A stretch of 12,821 nt of DNA from an uncultured Acetatifactor sp. (GTDB lineage Bacteria > Bacillota > Clostridia > Lachnospirales > Lachnospiraceae), in contig CAQUWW010000083.1 of assembly GCA_948896875.1 (NCBI GenBank), positions 1-12,821 of the forward strand. Direction: 5' to 3'. Position numbers and translations under genes: made by a program. Positions within the stretch are counted from its first letter, which is position 1, and each line of letters opens with the position of its first letter. Below are positions 5,399-12,821 of this stretch, in pieces. Under the pieces are notes generated by a model that searched no databases, was not told the DNA's origin, and worked only from the letters and a program-made list of their open reading frames with translations.

Positions 5399-5441
5399 TG
5401 AAAAACAAAAAGGAGAATCTGCATCCTCTACAGATTCTCCT
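5399..5441 (-). terminator. Intrinsic terminator of the valS-to-TPR operon
   Basis: AGGAGAATCTG (5411-5421) and CAGATTCTCCT (5431-5441) form an 11-bp perfect stem with a 9-nt loop. On the minus strand the stem is followed by TTTTTGTTTTT (5410-5400). It lies 30 bases after the stop of the TPR gene and separates that operon from spoIIA. Confidence 0.9.
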
Positions 5442-5470
5442 CTTTTGTATTTTATGTTATCGTCCTGTTT

Positions 5471-6880
5471 TTAATTGTCGGCAGCCAGTTTATCCCTTGC
5501 CTGCTGAGAGCTTCTGGCTCTCTGCGTTCCGGGGAACAATTCTATCACCTTGTCATAGGCGGCGATGGCCTCCGTCTTGTTCCCGTTCGAATTATAAGAC
5601 TGTGCCAGCAGATACAATGCTTCCATATTGGCGGCATCATAATTTACCGCCCTGGTCAACGCCTCTATGGCTTCCGGATAATTTCCTGCGCGATAAGCAT
5701 CATTGCCTGTGTTATAATATTCCGTTGCCAGATCGGGACCGATTTTCTCAAAAACCGCACCATACAGCTGCTGAAAACCTTCCGTCATCTGTTCCATGTT
5801 TACTTTCTCCGAGACAGCTTCCAGCGCTGTGGCGGCAGCCACAACATCTCCATTTTTCACATAGCCTGCCGCGGCCTGCAGAAGGCTTTCTATGATCTGT
5901 AATGTTCCATCCTCTCCCACAAATCCGTCAATCTGCGTATTTAACTCCGACACATCCGTCTCCAGACCGGATATCTGACTCTCCAGCTCCTGAATGCGCA
6001 CCGTTTTTGCATCGGATTCGTTACTGATTTTGGTAATGGTCTCCTGGGCTTCATTCTTGGCTCTGGACTGCGCCGCCGGCATCACGAGGAAGTACATTAC
6101 TGCAAGTCCTATCACCAGGCCGATCGCCAGGTTCAGCACAGTGGATACCCCGCTGCGCCCGGGTTCCTTCACATTCAGCGGCTGGATGATAAGCTCGTTA
6201 TCGCTCTGATACCGCACCGCCTCTTCCTTTTTGCGCTTAACGATCTGTTTCTCACCATCGTCCGGCATCAAGGTCTGCTCCACTTCCTTCAGATAACGCA
6301 TGGTCTGGAGATTATTCCGATCAATATCCATACATCTGCGAAGCTCCCGCTCCGCCCGTTCCCATTCCGCCCGTTCCATATACAACAGGGCCAGCAACTG
6401 TCTTGCATGGACAAATTTGGGATTCAGAGACAATACCTTCTTCAGCTGGATGACAGCCAGATCCTTATTCCCCTGACTACACTGGGCAAGAGCCCTGTTA
6501 TATTTCTTGATGGTCTGATTAATAGAATCCAGCCTGCCGGAATTAGACTGCAGCCGTTCAATATACTCGTCCGCTATGTTCTTCTCCGGCTGCATATTCT
6601 TGCTGATCACCCACTGGCTTAAAGCGGTGACCACCTCACCCATCTCATAGTAAACCAGACCCAGCAGGTTGCGGGCCTTGATATTATCCTTATTAAATTT
6701 CAAGCTCTGACGCAGGCTGACGATGGCGCCGGACAAATCCCTGACGCCGGCCTTTTCCAGCCCTTCATTATAATACATATTGGAAACACGAATGACCTTC
6801 TTGTAGAGAGAAACATCCGCTCCGCAGGAAGTGCAAAAATCATGTTCCGATAAATGACATCCGCAATTATAACAAAACAT
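5471..6880 (-). CDS. Zinc-ribbon, TPR and coiled-coil membrane protein
   Basis: 469-residue protein of unassigned function. Layout: an N-terminal zinc ribbon with Cys3, Cys6, Cys16 and Cys19 (CYNC...CTSC); cytoplasmic TPR-like helices (about 29-205) including AIVSLRQSLKFNKDNIKARN, AVIQLKKVLSLNPKFVHARQ and AERELRRCMDIDRNNLQ; a charged linker; one membrane helix (about 247-268); a coiled coil (about 275-320; ETITKISNESDAKTVRIQEL, ISGLETDVSELNTQI); a helical region with AAAGYVKNGDVVAAATALEA; and C-terminal TPRs (about 384-462: YYNTGNDAYRAGNYPEAIEA, ALYLLAQSYNSNGNKTEAIA). With the ribbon inside, the second TPR array would face outward. The start at 6880 has GAGGAG five bases upstream and overlaps the small ORF's stop as TAATG. 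Last gene of the valS-folC operon. Probably a protein-interaction scaffold; I do not recognise a named gene. Confidence 0.85.
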   Translation of the reverse strand: MFCYNCGCHLSEHDFCTSCGADVSLYKKVIRVSNMYYNEGLEKAGVRDLSGAIVSLRQSLKFNKDNIKARNLLGLVYYEMGEVVTALSQWVISKNMQPEKNIADEYIERLQSNSGRLDSINQTIKKYNRALAQCSQGNKDLAVIQLKKVLSLNPKFVHARQLLALLYMERAEWERAERELRRCMDIDRNNLQTMRYLKEVEQTLMPDDGEKQIVKRKKEEAVRYQSDNELIIQPLNVKEPGRSGVSTVLNLAIGLVIGLAVMYFLVMPAAQSRAKNEAQETITKISNESDAKTVRIQELESQISGLETDVSELNTQIDGFVGEDGTLQIIESLLQAAAGYVKNGDVVAAATALEAVSEKVNMEQMTEGFQQLYGAVFEKIGPDLATEYYNTGNDAYRAGNYPEAIEALTRAVNYDAANMEALYLLAQSYNSNGNKTEAIAAYDKVIELFPGTQRARSSQQARDKLAADN

Positions 6881-7035
6881 TATTGCTCCTCTTCATACTC
6901 CTGTCCGGTCTCCATAATCATCTTTACAAGCAAATCAGCCATATCTGTCAGGTCCTGATGGTAAATAGCATCCTCGGCATCCTCCACTTCAAGGCTGGGC
7001 TGAAATTTCTTCAATTCTTCTTCGAAATTTATCAT
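6880..7035 (-). CDS. Small acidic protein overlapping folC, 51 aa
   Basis: A 51-codon ORF beginning MINFEEELKKFQPSLEVEDA and ending in EYEEEQ. It is strongly acidic, predicted largely helical, without Cys or a membrane segment. The ATG at 7033-7035 lies inside the folC 3' end in another frame (47-nt overlap), with AAAGGAG ten bases upstream. Its TAA overlaps the next gene's ATG (TAATG), so it fills exactly the space between folC and the TPR gene and would couple their translation. Most of it (6880-6988) lies outside folC, so it is not just a shadow of folC. I recognise no family and give no function. The spacing, ribosome binding site and coupled stop/start make it a likely real gene. Confidence 0.72.
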   Translation of the reverse strand: MINFEEELKKFQPSLEVEDAEDAIYHQDLTDMADLLVKMIMETGQEYEEEQ

Positions 7036-8353
7036 TGTTCAGCAGCTCCTTTATCTCTCCCACCAAATACAGACTTCCTGTCACATACACACGCCCCTCA
7101 GGCTCCTTCTCCTGTAAAAGCGCATAAAAAGCGTCTTCCACATTATCATATCTCACAAATGCACATCCGGGAAACCTTTCAAACAGCTCTCCCAGCTTTT
7201 CTTCGGAAAGGGCCCGCTCATCGCCTATCCTTGCAAGGGCAATTCTGTCAAAAAAGCCGCTTTCCACCAACTTTTCCGCCATATGTCCCGCATCCTTCCC
7301 CTCCAGCGCACCGAACAGCAGCAGCCTTGCTCCTCTCCGTCCGTCTGCCTTCACTGTCTCCAGGAAAGCTCTGATGCCGTCCTCATTATGTGCTCCGTCC
7401 ACATATACCTCGGTCAGCACTTCCTCCATACGTCCGGCCCAGAAGCAGTCACGCACTCCTGCCTTTATCTGCTCTTCCGTAATATGCTTTCCTTCGTCCA
7501 GCACCTCCAGGGCTCTGACCGCAAGTGCACAATTTTCCATCTGGTATGCCGCGATGGTATTCAGCATCAGACTAACATCTCTATAATACTTGGTGTGTAC
7601 ACAAAAATCAATGGTTTTTCTCTTAAATTTTGAGAAATAGTAGTCATTTTCCGACACAGAATAAGCGGAAATTCCAATTTCCTTCGCACATTGCCGAAAA
7701 ACAGTGGTCGTCTCACTGCAGGTTTCCCAATAGACCACGGGAACTCCTTTCCGCATGATACCCGCTTTTTCCCGGGCAATTTTCTCTACCGTATCTCCCA
7801 GATATTTCACATGGTCCAAACTGATATGCGTGATAACGCAAAGTTCCTTTTGAGAAACGGAATTTGTCGCATCCAATCTGCCGCCGACGCCTGTCTCCAA
7901 AATGCAGAAATCCGGCTGTTCTTCCGCAAACCATATCATGGCAATGAAAAAGAGATACTCAAAATAGGATGGGTGATATTCCCCCTGGCGGCCGCTCTCC
8001 AGTCCTTCCCAATCCAGCATATCATATATATGATGGAATGCCTTCAAAAATGCCTCCCGGGAAATCATTTCTCCATTCACCACAAAACGCTCTCTGATCT
8101 CCACAAGATGGGGAGAGGTAAACAGCGCCACCCTGTATCCTGCCGCCTCTAAAATACTGCGCAAATAAGCACAAACAGAACCTTTTCCGTTTGTGCCGGC
8201 CACATGAATGATACGCATTTTTCTATCAGGATCACCCAGGCGGTGTAAAAAAGCCCGGGTGTCCTCCATCGTGTTTTTCGTCGTGAAACGGGGTGTATCA
8301 TTGATATACCTCTCCGCTTCTTCGAAAGTGGTAATATTCTGTTTCTTTCGCAT
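6989..8353 (-). CDS. folC: Folylpolyglutamate synthase / dihydrofolate synthase (FolC)
   Basis: 454-residue cytoplasmic Mur-ligase-family enzyme. It adds glutamate to dihydropteroate and/or to folates using ATP, completing and retaining folate cofactors. Seen: FEEAERYINDTPRF (10-23), ATP-binding loop VAGTNGKGSVCAYL (51-64), ALFTSPHLVEIRERFVVNG (76-94), ILETGVGGRLDATN (151-164), ISLDHVKYLGDTVEKIAREK (177-196), WAGRMEEV (305-312), VDGAHNEDGI (318-327; the usual Pro after DGAHN is Glu here) and VTGSLYLVGEIKELL (424-438). Length fits the family. It starts one base after the glycosyltransferase stop (TAA-C-ATG), with GAAAGG nine bases upstream inside that gene. The valS-folC neighbourhood is widespread in Firmicutes. 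Whether it has both activities cannot be told from sequence alone. Confidence 0.95.
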   Translation of the reverse strand: MRKKQNITTFEEAERYINDTPRFTTKNTMEDTRAFLHRLGDPDRKMRIIHVAGTNGKGSVCAYLRSILEAAGYRVALFTSPHLVEIRERFVVNGEMISREAFLKAFHHIYDMLDWEGLESGRQGEYHPSYFEYLFFIAMIWFAEEQPDFCILETGVGGRLDATNSVSQKELCVITHISLDHVKYLGDTVEKIAREKAGIMRKGVPVVYWETCSETTTVFRQCAKEIGISAYSVSENDYYFSKFKRKTIDFCVHTKYYRDVSLMLNTIAAYQMENCALAVRALEVLDEGKHITEEQIKAGVRDCFWAGRMEEVLTEVYVDGAHNEDGIRAFLETVKADGRRGARLLLFGALEGKDAGHMAEKLVESGFFDRIALARIGDERALSEEKLGELFERFPGCAFVRYDNVEDAFYALLQEKEPEGRVYVTGSLYLVGEIKELLNNDKFRRRIEEISAQP

Positions 8354-8354
8354 G

Positions 8355-9947
8355 TTAAGCGACCTTTCTCTTGTCCTCTATATCCACAACCTTACTGTTC
8401 TTCTTCCTTCTGTTCACCAGCAGTTCCACATTCCGAAGCGCCATCCGCCACCCGAAAGCGGCATAGGGAAACATCATTATGTAATAGGGAAATATATAGC
8501 GGGCCTTTGCCTCCACCAGCGCGCTGAAGAAGAATCCTCCTATCATGGCAATCGCCGGTATATGCTGCAGGATATTGCTGCCTTTTTTGACCCCGAAAAG
8601 GAAGTAACAAAGCATCCCCGCATAGATGACGATCTGCCATCGGTCGCACACCCGCAAGACCTTCATATAGTCTTCTCCGCTGACTCTGTCAGCCAGCGAT
8701 CCCTCCTCCGGTCCGGGTACGCCCTCCGCACTCTCCGTTGTGAAAAAGAGCGCCTGATACAGCGGTTCATTCCACTGAGACAGTATTTTTTCCCGGAAAA
8801 ATGTCCATGCATATGCAGGATCCTTCCGAAATTCGTTCAGCCGCTCCTGCAGCTCTTCCCTGGCGGCCGCCGCTGTCTTCTCACTGTCGCACTCAAGGTT
8901 ATAATACAAATCTTTCGGATAATTATTATACCAGCCGTAAGCGCCGTTCGTCTCCTGCATCCCCATGGCAATCCATGTGATGGAGGGAATCCCTTTGCTG
9001 TGCTCATAGCCGGAGCGAATTTCGTACATTTTATAGATGCCTCCAAAAACGCCCCAGGTAAGCACCACTGTCAGAAGAAAAGCCAGAATACTCTTTTTAT
9101 CCTTATGGAAAAGGCTATGGAGTAAAATTGCAATCCCCATGGCAATGAACAAAACCAGCGAGTGCTTTCGCACCATCATAGCCAGTACCAGCGAAATCCC
9201 CATAATCACCAGATAATAGGTCTTTTTCTCTCTTTCATAGCGCAGCAGCATCCATTCCGCCAATAATGCGAAAAAGATACCGGGAATATCCCCATACACC
9301 CAGGGTGTGTAAAAGATCAGCGGCAGACACCCCAGCATCAAAATGTTATACCCAACCACCACCGCTGTGGATCCTGTCATCTCCTGCAGAATGCGATACC
9401 CGCAGTAGGCGCTTCCCGCCGCCAGGAGCATACACAGCAGCTCATATGCATAATAATTGTAGGCGCCCACAATACGGAAAAATCCTTCCATTAACGCCAT
9501 CAGTCCCAGTTGGTGAGGGTACATGCCGCAATAACCGCTGACTCCCAGAAATTCATACCCGCCTTCCATAAAATAAGAGGCTCCGCCATAGACAAAGGCC
9601 TGATCCCCCACCGGCACATGGGCCGACGAATGTATCCACCACAGACTGGCCGTCACAATCCAGCCAAGCATCGCTGCCGCGGAAATACGACGAATCAGAA
9701 TCTGTATTTTAACGTCTGTTTTTTTCTCAAAAACCATCAATGCCGCCATTGCCGCCACAGCCATAGCAAGGCACAGAAGATTCTGCTTTTGTGAGTCATA
9801 AACGTTCACAGGAATTTCCGGATCTCCGGGCATCATATACTGGGTATACCGAAAAGCATACCACACAAGCACCAGAAAAATCGCGCTTCCCACAACCCGT
9901 ACAATCAGATTTCCCATATTGTACAATCGAGTCATTGCCTTGTCCAT
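8355..9947 (-). CDS. GT-C-type membrane glycosyltransferase (ArnT/PMT-like)
   Basis: 530-residue polytopic protein resembling GT-C glycosyltransferases that use polyprenyl-phosphate sugars and act on the outer face of the membrane. Many hydrophobic helices are visible (about 14-34, 57-73, 87-104, 146-160, 165-186, 194-212, 220-235, 244-276, 286-304, 438-453, 461-477, 483-500). The first large loop has an acidic motif, VPVGDQAFVYGGA (111-123), the usual place for the catalytic Asp (Asp115). Other marks are YPHQLGL (143-149), WVYGDIPG (216-223), MVRKHS (258-263) and EAKARYIFPY (479-488). A soluble outward loop (about 312-435) may bind the acceptor. It starts 42 bases after the valS stop, with GGGGTGAG just ahead of the ATG at 9947, and is nearly fused to folC. 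Acceptor and sugar are unknown; a cell-wall polymer is plausible. It interrupts the usual valS-folC pair. Confidence 0.8.
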   Translation of the reverse strand: MDKAMTRLYNMGNLIVRVVGSAIFLVLVWYAFRYTQYMMPGDPEIPVNVYDSQKQNLLCLAMAVAAMAALMVFEKKTDVKIQILIRRISAAAMLGWIVTASLWWIHSSAHVPVGDQAFVYGGASYFMEGGYEFLGVSGYCGMYPHQLGLMALMEGFFRIVGAYNYYAYELLCMLLAAGSAYCGYRILQEMTGSTAVVVGYNILMLGCLPLIFYTPWVYGDIPGIFFALLAEWMLLRYEREKKTYYLVIMGISLVLAMMVRKHSLVLFIAMGIAILLHSLFHKDKKSILAFLLTVVLTWGVFGGIYKMYEIRSGYEHSKGIPSITWIAMGMQETNGAYGWYNNYPKDLYYNLECDSEKTAAAAREELQERLNEFRKDPAYAWTFFREKILSQWNEPLYQALFFTTESAEGVPGPEEGSLADRVSGEDYMKVLRVCDRWQIVIYAGMLCYFLFGVKKGSNILQHIPAIAMIGGFFFSALVEAKARYIFPYYIMMFPYAAFGWRMALRNVELLVNRRKKNSKVVDIEDKRKVA

Positions 9948-9989
9948 ATCTCACCCCATGTGATTCAGTCGCGTAGAAGCATGTCGCCT

Positions 9990-12704
9990 CTAACGAGACG
10001 ACAGCTGGTTTAATCGCAGCGTAACCTGTTCCATCATCTGTGTGTATTTTGCAAGCTTCTCCCGCTCCTGTGCAATCTTTGCCTCAGGCGCCTTGGAAAT
10101 AAATCTCTCATTGGAAAGCATCCCGTTGACACGGTTCAGTTCTCCCTCCAGTCTCTTCTGTTCCTTCCGCAGGCGCTCCATCTCCTGGGCCACATCCACA
10201 AGTTCCGCGAAGGGAATATAGAGCGTCGCTCCCGCAACCACCACAGATACGGCATCTTCGCCCACCACTGTCTCTGTTGCCTGCGCGTCATTGGCATTCA
10301 GCTGATTCAGCATTGTAACCTGGCTGGCGCCGGCCAGAGAGGCAAAGAACAGCTTACCCTCCGTGAAGGTATCCAGAATATCCTGATTCTCACTGACCAC
10401 GAACAGGGCCGTCTTGCGCCCGGGCGCCACATTCATTTCATTGCGGATATTCCGAATACCGCGCACTGCCTCCTTGATAATCTCGATGTCCTTCTCTTCC
10501 TTCGGGAAACTTCTGTCTTCCCGATACCGGGGCCAGCTGCTTATGACGATAGACTCCTCCTCGCTCTGCAGCGTGCAGAAAATTTCCTCTGTGATAAAGG
10601 GCATGTAAGGATGCAGCAGCTTCAACGCGTCTATCAGTACCGTCTTCAGAGTCCAAAGCGCGGCATTCTGGCTCTGCGCCTGGGAATCGGTAAACTCGCC
10701 GGATTTTGCGGCATAGAGTCTGGGCTTAACCATCTCGATATACCAGTCGCAGAATTCATCCCAGATAAAATCATACACCTTCTGCACGGCAATGCCCAGC
10801 TCGAAGCTTTCCATATTGTCCGTGACATCCTTTACCAGCGTGTTCAGTCTGGAAAGAATCCATCTGTCAACAGGCTCCAGCCGGGAGCTGTCCGGCTCGG
10901 TCACCGTTTTCCCCTCCATATTCATCAGAATAAAACGAGAGGCATTCCACACCTTGTTGGCAAAATTACGGCTGCTCTCCACCCGTTCATAGTAGAATCG
11001 CATATCATTGCCCGGAGCATTCCCTGTGATCAGCGTCAGCCTCAGCGCATCGGCGCCATACTTTTCAATGATTTCCAGGGGGTCTATTCCGTTGCCCAGC
11101 GATTTTGACATCTTGCGCCCCTGACTGTCGCGGACCAGTCCATGGAACAGCACCGTTTTAAAGGGCTTCTCTCCCATATGCTCATAGCCGGAGAAAATCA
11201 TCCGGATGACCCAGAAAAAGATAATATCATACCCTGTCACCAGCACGTCCGTGGGATAGAAATAGTTCAGGTCTTCTGTCTGCTCCGGCCACCCTAAAGT
11301 CTCAAAGGGCCAGAGTGCGGAGGAAAACCAGGTGTCCAGCGTGTCCGGATCCTGCGTGAAATGTCTGCCGCCGCATTTAGGGCAGACTTCCGGCATGTGG
11401 CTGTCCACCACCAGCTCCTTACAGTCGTCGCAGTAATACGCCGGAATCCGATGTCCCCACCACAGCTGCCGGCTGATACACCAGTCTCGGATATTGTCCG
11501 TCCAGTTATAATAAATCTTCTCCAGACGCTTCGGCACCAGCTCAATCTCGCCTTTCTTCACTGCTTCCACCGCAGGCTTGATCAGCTCATCCATCTTCAC
11601 AAACCACTGTTCCTTTACCAGCGGTTCCACCGTAGTCTTGCAGCGGTCATGGGCACCCACATTATGGGAATACTCCTGGATTTTCACCAGAAGTCCCTGT
11701 CTCTCCAGCTCCTCCACAATGGCCTTCCTGGCTTCATAACGGTCCATTCCACAGTATATTCCGCCATTCTCATTAATAGTAGCGTCATCATTCATGATAT
11801 TGATCACAGGCAGATTATGGCGCTTTCCCACCTCAAAGTCATTGGGGTCGTGGGCGGGCGTAATCTTCACAACACCTGTCCCGAATTCTCTGTCCACATA
11901 GGTATCTTCCACCACCGGAATCACCCTGTTCATGATGGGAAGCATCACGCTTCTGCCCTTCAGGTGACCGTACCTCTCATCCTCCGGATGAATGGCCACG
12001 GCCGTATCCCCCAGCATGGTCTCCGGTCTGGTGGTGGCAAAGGTCAGAAATTCCGTGTCGCTGGGCGTACCATCCTCCTTCATCACCGGATATTTGATAT
12101 GCCACAGGTGTCCCGCCTGTTCCTGATACTCCACCTCCGCATCTGAAATGGAAGTATTGCAGACAGGGCACCAGTTAATCATACGCGCCCCTTTGTAAAT
12201 GTATCCCTTCTTGTGCATTTTTACAAAGACTTCCGTCACAGCCTTATTGCAGCCCTCATCCATGGTGAAACGTTCCCTGTCCCAGTCACAGGAAGATCCC
12301 ATTTTCTTCAGCTGCGAAATAATCCGTCCGCCGTACTCTTTCTTCCATTCCCAGGCCCGCTCCAGGAACTTCTCCCGTCCCAGGTCATGCTTGTCAATTC
12401 CTTCCTTTTTCAGAGTCTCAATAATCTTCACCTCTGTGGCGATGGAAGCGTGATCTGTGCCAGGCTGCCATAAAGTATTGTAGCCCTGCATTCTCTTGAA
12501 TCGAATCAGGATATCCTGCATGGTATTATCCAGTGCATGTCCCATATGAAGCTGCCCGGTGATATTTGGAGGGGGAATTACAATCGTAAAAGGCGTCTTT
12601 TCATGGTCCACCTCGGCGTGAAAATACTTTTTTTCCAGCCATTTTTCATACAGTCTGTCCTCCAGCCCCTTCGGGTCATAGGTCTTAGCCAGTTCCTTGC
12701 TCAT
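9990..12704 (-). CDS. valS: Valyl-tRNA synthetase (ValRS)
   Basis: 904-residue class I aminoacyl-tRNA synthetase that charges tRNA-Val with valine and edits threonine. Seen: PPPNITGQLHMGHALDN (44-60, the HIGH motif as HMGH 53-56), TLWQPGTDHASIATE (77-91), editing-domain TFATTRPETMLGDTAVAIHP (221-240) and GTGVVKITPAHDPNDFEVG (275-293), WCISRQLWWGHRIPAYYC (408-425), GYDIIFFWVIRMI (491-503) and KMSKS (531-535). Cys179/Cys182 and Cys425/Cys428 with Cys441/Cys444 are likely zinc sites. The anticodon-binding domain follows, and residues about 836-900 form the ValRS C-terminal coiled coil. I chose the ATG at 12702-12704 because AAGGAG lies five bases upstream; the frame is open for 39 more codons to the window edge, but that stretch is a hairpin-rich leader. 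First visible gene of the operon. Confidence 0.97.
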   Translation of the reverse strand: MSKELAKTYDPKGLEDRLYEKWLEKKYFHAEVDHEKTPFTIVIPPPNITGQLHMGHALDNTMQDILIRFKRMQGYNTLWQPGTDHASIATEVKIIETLKKEGIDKHDLGREKFLERAWEWKKEYGGRIISQLKKMGSSCDWDRERFTMDEGCNKAVTEVFVKMHKKGYIYKGARMINWCPVCNTSISDAEVEYQEQAGHLWHIKYPVMKEDGTPSDTEFLTFATTRPETMLGDTAVAIHPEDERYGHLKGRSVMLPIMNRVIPVVEDTYVDREFGTGVVKITPAHDPNDFEVGKRHNLPVINIMNDDATINENGGIYCGMDRYEARKAIVEELERQGLLVKIQEYSHNVGAHDRCKTTVEPLVKEQWFVKMDELIKPAVEAVKKGEIELVPKRLEKIYYNWTDNIRDWCISRQLWWGHRIPAYYCDDCKELVVDSHMPEVCPKCGGRHFTQDPDTLDTWFSSALWPFETLGWPEQTEDLNYFYPTDVLVTGYDIIFFWVIRMIFSGYEHMGEKPFKTVLFHGLVRDSQGRKMSKSLGNGIDPLEIIEKYGADALRLTLITGNAPGNDMRFYYERVESSRNFANKVWNASRFILMNMEGKTVTEPDSSRLEPVDRWILSRLNTLVKDVTDNMESFELGIAVQKVYDFIWDEFCDWYIEMVKPRLYAAKSGEFTDSQAQSQNAALWTLKTVLIDALKLLHPYMPFITEEIFCTLQSEEESIVISSWPRYREDRSFPKEEKDIEIIKEAVRGIRNIRNEMNVAPGRKTALFVVSENQDILDTFTEGKLFFASLAGASQVTMLNQLNANDAQATETVVGEDAVSVVVAGATLYIPFAELVDVAQEMERLRKEQKRLEGELNRVNGMLSNERFISKAPEAKIAQEREKLAKYTQMMEQVTLRLNQLSSR

Positions 12705-12821
12705 CTGTTCTCCTTCCCTTGGTACCTCTGCATTGCGGCCTGCCCCTGAAAAAGTGCCTGCAGTGCAATCGAGTAGAGGAATGCTCTTCTCCGCTACTCG
12801 CGCGCGGCCCGCATGCCGCAT
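12705..12821 (-). promoter_or_regulatory. Hairpin-rich leader of valS (cut by window edge)
   Basis: Two dyads are visible. CGAGTAG (12770-12776) pairs with CTACTCG (12794-12800), continued by GGA/TCC after one mismatch. TGCATTGC (12729-12736) is nearly complementary to GCAGTGCA (12760-12767). No promoter is recognisable and the start of the leader is outside the window. The ribosome binding site AAGGAG ends five bases before the ATG. Confidence 0.4.

Noticed and set aside
8208..9125. 305-codon plus-strand open frame
   Set aside because: It lies antisense to folC and the glycosyltransferase, which both have strong family motifs; the product has no coherent domain pattern.
11361..12146. 261-codon plus-strand open frame
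   Set aside because: It is antisense to valS core motifs and rich in His/Leu/Gln as expected of a shadow frame.
12720..12735. T-box antiterminator-like AGGTACC ahead of valS
   Set aside because: The canonical core (AGGGTGGNACCGCG) is not present, no terminator follows, and it is too close to the ribosome binding site.
12705..12821. 39-codon N-terminal extension of ValRS reaching the window edge
   Set aside because: The internal ATG at 12704 has an excellent ribosome binding site and gives the family N-terminus; the extension is GC-rich hairpin sequence with no protein-like character.

Overview
The window looks like a chromosomal segment of a spore-forming Clostridia member, most likely Lachnospiraceae. 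That placement rests on intact spoIIA and spoVA sporulation genes, Clostridia-like proteins and strong AGGAGG-type ribosome binding sites; no marker gene fixes genus or species. Every supported gene lies on the minus strand, so transcription runs from the right edge to the left. There are no rRNA or tRNA genes, CRISPR arrays, transposases or phage genes. No gene-free stretch exceeds 300 bases; the longest is 206 bases (687-892).

Region 1 (12821 down to about 5399) is a housekeeping operon: valS (valyl-tRNA synthetase), a polytopic GT-C-type membrane glycosyltransferase, folC (folylpolyglutamate/dihydrofolate synthase), a 51-codon acidic small ORF that starts inside folC, and a zinc-ribbon/TPR/single-membrane-span protein. 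Spacing is tight (1 nt between glycosyltransferase and folC; a 47-nt overlap of folC with the small ORF; a TAATG overlap of the small ORF with the TPR gene). A good intrinsic terminator at 5399-5441 closes the unit.

Region 2 (about 5398 down to 3638) is the forespore sigma-F operon spoIIAA-spoIIAB-sigF. SpoIIAA (anti-anti-sigma), SpoIIAB (anti-sigma kinase) and sigma-F form the partner-switching module that turns on forespore gene expression. The leader of spoIIAA is remarkable. A 32-bp sequence occurs twice, exactly, on either side of a segment complementary to both copies, and that segment is followed by its own hairpin. The RNA could therefore fold in two mutually exclusive ways just ahead of the spoIIAA ribosome binding site.

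Region 3 (3497 down to 1) holds a membrane-anchored GH25 lysozyme, then spoVAB, spoVAA and spoVAC, which encode parts of the SpoVA machinery that loads Ca-dipicolinate into the spore. A near-perfect sigma-G promoter lies just ahead of spoVAB, so the logical chain sigma-F, then sigma-G, then SpoVA is laid out in order. The order spoVAB-spoVAA is swapped relative to the classical spoVAA-AB-AC order of Bacillus. Two back-to-back hairpins separate the two genes. A terminator-like hairpin follows spoVAC, and spoVAD is not seen before the window edge.

Strongest leads for follow-up: the alternative-pairing leader of spoIIAA, the overlooked small gene between folC and the TPR gene, and the rearranged, hairpin-punctuated spoVA cluster.
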